Below the pieces are notes generated by a model, which was given only the letters and a program-made list of their open reading frames with translations, searched no databases and was not told the origin of the DNA. This document shows, one piece after another, positions 6,569 through 12,500 of a DNA stretch of 12,500 nucleotides. Numbering within the stretch: position 1 is the first letter of the stretch; the number at the start of each line of letters is the position of its first letter. Source of the stretch: Glandiceps talaboti (taxonomy: Eukaryota; Hemichordata; Enteropneusta; Spengelidae); contig NC_135557.1 in the NCBI RefSeq assembly GCF_964340395.1, forward strand, positions 20,338,725 through 20,351,224. Reading direction: 5' to 3'. Position numbers and translations under genes: made by a program.

Positions 6569-6853
6569 AACAATGTGTTTTAGGCCTTAGAGAAAGTATT
6601 TTTCCCGAGTCCAAATGCATAAATAAATATAGATAAGATAAACCTGGCCTTTGTTCATCTGATGATCTTATTCTTTTGTTTTTCAAATTCTAACTTCACA
6701 AACATTGACTAACACTATAACGAGCTGTCTTGTGCTGCCATGTGGAATAATACAACTTGCACTTATCAATAACAATGCCTTTTCTTTCAAGTTGTCTGAA
6801 TAGACATTTTAACACTATATACATTCTGTTGTCTTTCTTCAGAGTTAGAATGC

Positions 6854-6945
6854 TGAATGTAATAAATGCACTGGGTCTATTACCTCACTAGGACAATGTT
6901 GAATTTAAGAAATGCACTGGGTCTATTACCTCACGAGGACAAGGT
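6854..6945. repeat. Two-copy tandem repeat, 46-bp unit
   Basis: Units 6854-6899 and 6900-6945 share the block AAATGCACTGGGTCTATTAC followed by CTCAC and GGACAA, with a handful of substitutions. This is a simple local tandem duplication in non-coding sequence. Confidence 0.9.
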
Positions 6946-7027
6946 TGTCGTTCACGAAAAGTAAAGGCTATTTTTAATGTTTTACAAAGAAATAGAAATG
7001 GCATTCAAAAGGAGAGGAGACTCTAAT

Positions 7028-7380
7028 AATCTGACACACTACTTTTCAATTCTAGCCCAAAGACTTGTCGTGGCCTCGCTATGTTAGGCCTACCTTTCAC
7101 GAAATGGTTTCTTCCTTGGTTGTATGGTTTGGTAGCCTGGGATAGTAAGACAACAACTCTGGGCTAGGTCAATGGGGGTGGGATGGGGTGGGTTTAGAAG
7201 GATCCTATCATCTCCACGTTTCAACGAATACAAAGCCCCAAGGGACCGCAACCCACCATCCTCATAACACACTGTGGAGGCCCAGTAAAGCTGCACCGTC
7301 AAGTATATTGAAGGTGTCAAACTGAATACTTGGTCAAGGAAAGCAAAGGACATGGCGCTGGACAAGTCTTTGAAATGTGG
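7028..7380 (-). other. Higher-GC unassigned block with one open minus-strand frame
   Basis: This block is less AT-rich than its surroundings. On the minus strand an open frame (7365-7090) reads through it with no recognisable domain. An acceptor-like pyrimidine tract ending ATTCAG (about 7320) and a donor-like AAAG|GTAGGC (about 7096) would delimit a possible exon. Without homology this could be an unidentified exon, a non-coding RNA exon, or a transposon remnant. Confidence 0.2.
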
Positions 7381-7617
7381 TACAAATTAAAAATCTGTCG
7401 GTGAATGAATAAACGATGAGCATGTACAAGCTCTATTATATTGTCCGACAGACAAAGTGTCATGGAAGTAAATGAAAACTAAAATATAGATAACTAAAAC
7501 ATCCATGCCAAAACATAAGCGTTCCAGATAACTCAAACTTTACAAAAATGATGGATGACTTTGGATTATGCGTAGTCATGAATGTAATAGTGAATTCATC
7601 TAGGTAAGTCAGGAATA

Positions 7618-7668
7618 TATTCCAGGATCGGGATGAACGTTAATCTTCACTTTATCCCGATAGGAATA
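7618..7668. repeat. Imperfect hairpin (TATTCC..ATCGGGAT / ATCCCGAT..GGAATA)
   Basis: TATTCC (7618-7623) pairs with GGAATA (7663-7668), and ATCGGGAT (7627-7634) pairs with ATCCCGAT (7654-7661). The stem has a small asymmetric bulge and a 19-base loop. A related CCGATCGG palindrome follows at about 7681. No gene context explains it. Confidence 0.6.
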
Positions 7669-7699
7669 ATTGTTTTACCCCCGATCGGATGAGATGACC

Positions 7700-9050
7700 T
7701 TTGAACTCGTGTATGCTTTCTCCTCTCAAAGACAAACAAAAAGGCTACGGCTCAGACATAGGCTGTCCATGAAAATTTTAAGGAGACACGTTTGAAGAGT
7801 ATTTTACCTGAAATAATTGTATTCGTTAATCCTGATTAAGATAATTATCCTAATCGTGATAATTAAGCCAGTGGTACTTGTCAAGGATTTAATTTACAAT
7901 CGAGATAAAAACGGAAAGTACTTTGTATGCATTTATACTGACTGGGAGATATTAATTTATTTACTTATTCGTCAGACAGGCACAACGTGTCCACTGTAGT
8001 AGCGAGCTGATGAACAAAAACATATGAAAACACAATATATAACATAAACACATATAAACACTACTGGGATACAAAGACCATGAATTTATCACTGTTAAAA
8101 ATCGTTATTCTAATGTTTATGATAATTCTGATTGCTATTTGTACCGCCATGGTGTGTAGGATATGTCTCAACGTCGAGATAACAGATCGAGACAATGTCT
8201 ATCATATAGATACAACAAGTTGCTTTGAAGCTACCATGTTGCTGCGGCGCGGGCCGTACCATTATGTCAAAGGTATGGTCAACTCCGCGTTGGGGGACAT
8301 TATTTTCGGCTAATAGTCTTAGATAGAGTTGTTTCGGTACCGACATCACATTACGCGTTCAAAATTCGATTTACGTATCTGGACTTTTGTCGAATGCCAA
8401 GTTGCATTTTTTATCTAAATACTTTTGAATCAAATTTTTCCACGCCAGTTACGTGAATGTTACAGCAATACATGTAAACAATGTCTCTAAAGAACTGTGT
8501 AAGTATCAAATATGGCGTCTCAGTGAAAGAGACACTATGACTTATCATGTAAGACACGTTAAATTTCTACATGGAATTCTTACAACCATGTATGTATATA
8601 TAACATACAAAGTGAGAATTGTGTAGATGCCGAGATCACAGTACTGCTCTTAATTTCCAACCACCTGTAAGTATTTACATACAAAGACTCGACCATGAAA
8701 ATGAAATAATACCGATCCGAGACTAATGTTTTTACAGCATACCTGATACTAGAAGTATATTATTATCAAAATAAAATGTGATATGTATGTAATTATAACG
8801 TATTTTTTAAATACCTGTAAGAACACCTTGTCTATCTACTGACTGGATCGGTGACGCCACTCAACTCTCTCACAGGGGGTCGCTAATTTATTGCACAGAA
8901 ACTGTAAGGATGTCTTATTATCATTAATTACGTAATGACCCGTGTGACCTACTTGGTGACGCACCATTGTGATTCACGTCTATTCAGGGCAGTCATAACA
9001 ACGAGTAAGAGGAAGAACCACAAACCGTAGGCTATCTACTAGACCTCGGA
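7700..9050. other. Non-coding stretch without a supported gene
   Basis: A 77-codon plus-strand frame (8080-8313) starts with a hydrophobic N-terminus but has no recognisable family and no splice or expression context. The region 8140-8345 is more GC-rich than its flanks. A TTACGTAA palindrome lies at 8928-8935. I see no gene that can be supported. Confidence 0.4.
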
Positions 9051-9054
9051 TGTA

Positions 9055-9149
9055 CTTCCGATACAATACGACACACGACTGAACATCGCTATCGAGGATG
9101 GGCAAAGCCCTCACTGCGAACTTCGTTCGTTCGCTTATGGTATCGGAAG
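9055..9149. repeat. Cloverleaf-like palindrome cluster: 14-bp closing stem with two internal hairpins
   Basis: The closing arms CTTCCGATACAATA (9055-9068) and TATGGTATCGGAAG (9136-9149) are reverse complements at 13 of 14 positions. Inside are two perfect small hairpins: GGGC-AAA-GCCC (9100-9110) and GCGAAC-loop-GTTCGC (9116-9134). The unit is more CpG-rich than its flanks. It has no tRNA-type A or B box that I can recognise. It may be the core of a palindromic transposable element or an RNA structure. Confidence 0.6.
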
Positions 9150-9385
9150 AAGGCCCGAACGTCTAGCAGCAAGACTACACAAACCGTGACTAAAGAACTT
9201 GGTGTGTGATACTTCCATGCCATGGATAAATGTAGGAGAAAAATGATAAGCATTGACCAGCATAACAACTGACACTGGAAGGCAATATGTCATAAAACTA
9301 TCTGAGTTAGAAACAGATTTCGGTTGTACTAGCTTCCTAAGTAAGAAAGGGAATGGGGACTAAAAATACAAACATTTTCATCCTT

Positions 9386-9475
9386 GAAATACAGGAGGTG
9401 AATACAGTCTCTGTAGAGATGAAATAGGTGAACACAGTCCCTGTAAGGATGAAATAAGTGAATACAGTCCCTGTG
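9386..9475. repeat. 30-bp minisatellite, about three copies
   Basis: The motif RGTGAAYACAGTCYCTGTA recurs at exactly 30-base spacing, from 9396, 9426 and 9456, with GATGAAATA between units. A further diverged match (GGGGTGAATACAATCCCAGT) lies about 70 bases on, near 9527-9545. Confidence 0.88.
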
Positions 9476-9549
9476 ATGGCATGGACAGTGGAGAAGTCAT
9501 TGTCTACTGTTATAGTTGGCTGACAGGGGTGAATACAATCCCAGTACGC

Positions 9550-9627
9550 GTGTTGTGTTGTGTTGTGTTGTGTTGTGTTGTGTTGTGTTGTGTTGTGTTG
9601 TGTTGTGTTGTGTTGTGTTGTGTTGTG
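9550..9627. repeat. (GTGTT)n pentanucleotide microsatellite, about 15.6 units
   Basis: The run is uninterrupted and perfect for 78 bases, which suggests recent expansion and likely length polymorphism. Confidence 0.98.
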
Positions 9628-10606
9628 AGAGAGCTAAACTACTTTGAAAGGCTGATCTGAAACTAGAAAAATACACACTGAAATATGTGTCAGGCTCCTG
9701 AACTTTTCAAAAACCGTTTACGAATCTACAGTACAGAATCCAACTGTAAACAAAGTCATATACTATTGTCACCGTTGCTGGCGCTAAGCCCGATTCAATC
9801 GGCATGAAAACCCTAAACACCCTCTTATCATAGACGCCAATACTGTTACATACTTTTATGTTTAAACACGGTTATTCAGAATAAAAATAAACTAAAGAAA
9901 TAATGTCTAATTTATGAATAATTTTTATAGTTCAATGATAAATGATACAAGTGTGATTTTGTTTACATATATTTACAAAAGACCTTTTTTTCAAAATGAA
10001 CTTTAGTACGTCGCGTCGTACTGGTCAACAAACAAAAAATCACAGAATCCGGACATGCGCATTGGACGAGCACTGACGAGCAAAGTGACAATGACAGATA
10101 CTACCAAACCAGAGATACTATACATTTACAATTTGGTGACACGATGTTTTTTTTACATCTCATACAACGTTTTTTTTGCTACGACTTACACTTGTAAACA
10201 TGCATTGATAGCGCGTATATACATATGAAATGTTCCATTCTATCTCCCTATGTACTTTGAACACAAATCAAACAGTTTTCAGATGACAAAATGTGGATTT
10301 TTTGAAAATAATCCTATTTATTTCTGTTTATTTACATTTCATTATAAAAAACTACTCACAAACGTACTCTAAATATACATTACAGAAAATATCGTATTTA
10401 TACAATCTACTCACAAACTACTGGATATTAAGCTTATATACAATTCCAATCTTTATGTACACATATGACGTTTCAGGTTATACCTTTCTTCAGACTGTTG
10501 GTTGCGTCATGCTTTTGTTTTTGCACTATTTATTAAAATAGACTTCAAGGACGCCTTCATACTCAACTGAAGCCAGATCGGACCTCGTCACAACTTGTAT
10601 CTGGTA
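9628..10606. other. Non-coding stretch between two microsatellites
   Basis: No supported gene. Seen in it are a small palindrome (AGTACG-TCGCGT-CGTACT, 10005-10022), T8 runs near 10147 and 10171, and a low-complexity open frame (10293-10541) rich in Tyr, Leu and Ile that follows AT bias and has no domain. Confidence 0.45.

Positions 10607-10690
<84 letters not shown>
10607..10690. repeat. (TGTC)n tetranucleotide microsatellite
   Basis: About 21 units, perfect until one interruption (TTTG for TCTG) at about 10681-10684, then ending in CTGTCTATGTG. Confidence 0.98.
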
Positions 10691-10691
<1 letters not shown>

Positions 10692-11448
10692 ATGTGTGCG
10701 TGTCTCTTCCTCGGTGTATATCAACAACCTCTATACATTGGTATGACGTTGATGTATGTTGATATTTTTCATCACCACAGCAACGCACTACATTTGCATT
10801 ACACTATTTTGTTTAAGTCTATAAATATATAAAACAATCATTGCAAGTACACAATAATAAAACTGAGTTGACAATGTAAATACACAATGTATAACAAATA
10901 CAGTGATATTCTTTGTAAACAAAATCGTCAAATATTGTAAATCAGTGAAAAACATCAACATAAAAATATGAAATCAGAATAAAGAGATAATATACAAAGT
11001 GTGGAAATATTTTTTTGTTATAATAATGATGAATTTCTATATACATGTCTTAAATGCAAGTGTAATGAAAATATACATAATTTATGATATCCAAGTCTTG
11101 AATAGAAAAGTAGTAAATGAATTTTGCGAAGTGTATGTATTTACAATTTTTCCCCATACCCACCCTACGTAGTTTGGCATTATACATTCATTCTTGTGCT
11201 TTCCGTGAATTTAGTAATAGTCACAAAGTTAAATTTCACCTTTGTGGTATTCCTTACGATTTGATGAAACTAATTATGACAATCTTTATTGTGGTATGAC
11301 GTGTACAATTGTACTTGAAGCAAATTATCATAATCTTTTATTCACGATGGACGGAAAATGATAGTTTTAGCATTCATGTAATGTAATTTAGTAAAAAGAT
11401 TTGTGGACTTTTTTGATCATGTTTGATTTTGGTGTGTGTATTGGAATA
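10691..11448. other. Very AT-rich non-coding stretch
   Basis: No coding signal. AATAAA motifs on the minus strand at 11285-11290 and 11337-11342 would suit a 3' UTR of a minus-strand transcript whose last exon is the candidate at 11889-12063. That link is speculative. Confidence 0.4.
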
Positions 11449-11697
11449 GTATGTACTACAACAATATCAGTTGAAGACAAGTAACATTGTGATAAAGGGT
11501 TTGTACAGCTACAGATAACAATGTCACGTGACTATATAAATAAATATATGTAATATCACTATGTAGTGGTTGTACAGGAAAGGTAACAGCGATATCAGGT
11601 GAATACATTGTATATGTTTTGTGATATTTCGATGTCGGGGTTGTACAGGACACATTAGCGAAATCAGGTGAGTATATGTTTGTGATATTTCAATTTG
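11449..11697. repeat. Minisatellite of roughly 70-bp units, about 3.5 copies
   Basis: TTGTACAG recurs at 11501, 11570 and 11641 (periods 69 and 71). Shared downstream blocks are ATATCAGGTGAATACATTG-like and TTTGTGATATTTC-like. An incomplete, more diverged copy precedes it (AATATCAGTTGAAGACAA from 11463). The first full unit contains a perfect GTCACGTGAC palindrome at 11523-11532. Confidence 0.8.
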
Positions 11698-11888
11698 AGA
11701 ATAGGAAATATGTATTCAACAACCTCTGAATCACGTGATACAAAATAATATCCGTGCATATATTTACCCTGTGGTTTGTTTGAGTTGATACTTTCCTCCA
11801 CACATCTACAACACCTTAGTTTCTCAAACTGTTAATATGTGCAGGTGTTTTGGGGTCTAATTGCCCTGTGTAATTACACTAAAGCTAT

Positions 11889-12063
11889 TTAGTTACGTTG
11901 TACGGACAGTTTATATAATTGTACAACAGTAGCAGCAACAGCAGTTATGAGGATACTTGGGAAAGTAAACTTTGTGTTCATTGCCGTAAACCCAAAATTG
12001 TCCCGGTTTTTCCTTCCATTTGTACGAGGCTTCAGATACTGGTACACCGCGAAGATTGTGTTT
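11889..12063 (-). CDS. Candidate terminal exon of an unidentified gene, ending in a hydrophobic tail
   Basis: On the minus strand a strong acceptor (pyrimidine-rich TTTGTTTCTATTTGTCACTTAG, AG at 12065-12064) precedes a frame of 57 codons ending TAA (11891-11889). The peptide begins NTIFAVYQYLKP. It then has a polar, basic stretch (PRTNGRKNRDN) and a hydrophobic segment (FPSILITAVAATVVQLYKL), and ends SVQRN. A polar spacer followed by a C-terminal hydrophobic run would suit a tail anchor or a GPI-attachment signal. Base composition is richer in GC than the flanks. The splice phase would be 2. I do not recognise the family, upstream exons would lie beyond the minisatellite or outside the window, and chance remains possible. 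Confidence 0.3.
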
Positions 12064-12157
12064 CTAAGTGACAAATAGAAACAAATAATTAGGCGGATAG
12101 GAGATATATTTAAAGTTATATTTGGTAAATACACAGATCTAAACAAATAATATGGAA

Positions 12158-12500
12158 ACACAGGGCAGACAAAAAAGATGATTAATGTAAAGGGTAGCCA
12201 ACGTACAGGGCAGCTACCGTACGGAACAGTCAAATGTATAGGGCAGTCAAAGTATAGCTAAATATGACAGCTAACTTACAGGGCAGCTAAATTACAGGGC
12301 AGCTAAATTACACGGCAATTAAAGTATAGAGCAGTTCAGTGTACAGGGCAGTCAAAGTATTATGGTAATCCAGAGTACAGGGCCGTCAAAGTATTGGGCA
12401 GTCCAGTGTACAGGGCCGTCAAATTATATGGCAGTCCAGAGTACTAGATCAGTCAAAGTATATGGCAGTCCAGACAGAGTACAGGGCAGTCAAAGTATAT
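12158..12500. repeat. 16-17-bp minisatellite (GTACAGGGCAGTCAAA), about 20 units, running off the window
   Basis: Units such as GTACAGGGCAGTCAAA, TTACAGGGCAGCTAAA and GTATATGGCAGTCCAGA follow head to tail. From about 12335 onward two unit types alternate (GTACAGGGC..GTCAAA, then GTATATGGCAGTCCAG), giving a dimer of roughly 33 bases. Copies near 12158-12240 are the most diverged. There are no unique spacers between units, so this is not a CRISPR array. Confidence 0.92.

Noticed and set aside
7817-7999. 60-codon frame rich in Ile, Leu and Val
   Set aside because: It arises from repeated AATTATCCT/GATAATTA-like sequence; base composition explains the residues.
8080-8313. 77-codon plus-strand frame with a hydrophobic, signal-like N-terminus
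   Set aside because: No recognisable family, no splice or regulatory context, and the hydrophobic start follows from ATT/CTA-rich sequence. The opposite strand is open over much of the same stretch, so length alone is weak evidence.
9550-9627. Telomere-like repeat
   Set aside because: GTGTT is not the animal TTAGGG telomere unit, and the run is short and internal, so it is an ordinary microsatellite.
10293-10541. 82-codon plus-strand frame
   Set aside because: Tyr/Leu/Ile-rich low-complexity translation of AT-rich DNA with internal ACTCACAAAC duplications and no domain.
12158-12500. CRISPR-like array
   Set aside because: The repeats are contiguous, degenerate 16-17-base units with no spacers, in a eukaryotic context.

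Overview
The window reads as nuclear DNA from an invertebrate animal. It is AT-rich, has long non-coding stretches with simple repeats, minisatellites and small palindromic (MITE-like) elements, and one well-formed intron-containing gene with GT-AG introns. Nothing bacterial is seen (no operons, no Shine-Dalgarno-led gene runs). The domain mix (TIR, SAM, NHL) fits marine invertebrates with expanded TIR repertoires, such as cephalochordates, hemichordates, molluscs or annelids. The sequence alone does not fix the phylum.

Left third (about 1-5190). One minus-strand gene, read from 5187 down to 1162, has five coding exons: 5187-5058, 4651-4484, 3927-3763, 3490-3119 and 2012-1162. The joined frame is open for 561 codons plus a TAA stop. 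Exons 1-3 encode an N-terminal TIR domain (about residues 5-135) that keeps the glutamate position used by NAD-cleaving TIRs (E77). Exon 4 encodes a SAM domain (about 159-222) and a low-complexity linker. Exon 5 alone encodes a six-bladed NHL-type beta-propeller (about 285-545) and a basic tail. All four introns are phase 1. The architecture TIR-SAM-NHL, with no transmembrane segment, LRR, ARM or NTPase module, is the main discovery of the window. By analogy with SARM1 and TIR defence enzymes, I infer a soluble sensor-effector: propeller as sensor, SAM as oligomeriser, TIR as effector. The introns hold a 186-bp fold-back element (2116-2301), paired octamer motifs, a CA-rich tract and a triple CACGTG array.

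Middle (about 5190-7700). No confident gene. There are two diverged direct copies of a roughly 320-bp repeat ending in TGGTTCCG/CGGAACCA (5469-5786 and 6254-6568). The second copy carries a 15-bp-arm perfect hairpin flanked by a GTCTAG duplication, and lies beside a short stretch resembling the 3' half of 5S rRNA. A 46-bp tandem duplication (6854-6945) and a hairpin (7618-7668) follow.

Right part (about 7700-12500). Mostly non-coding, with a cloverleaf-like palindrome cluster (9055-9149), a 30-bp minisatellite, a (GTGTT)n and a (TGTC)n microsatellite, a roughly 70-bp minisatellite (11449-11697), a possible terminal coding exon on the minus strand (11889-12063), and a 16-17-bp minisatellite that runs off the window end (12158-12500).
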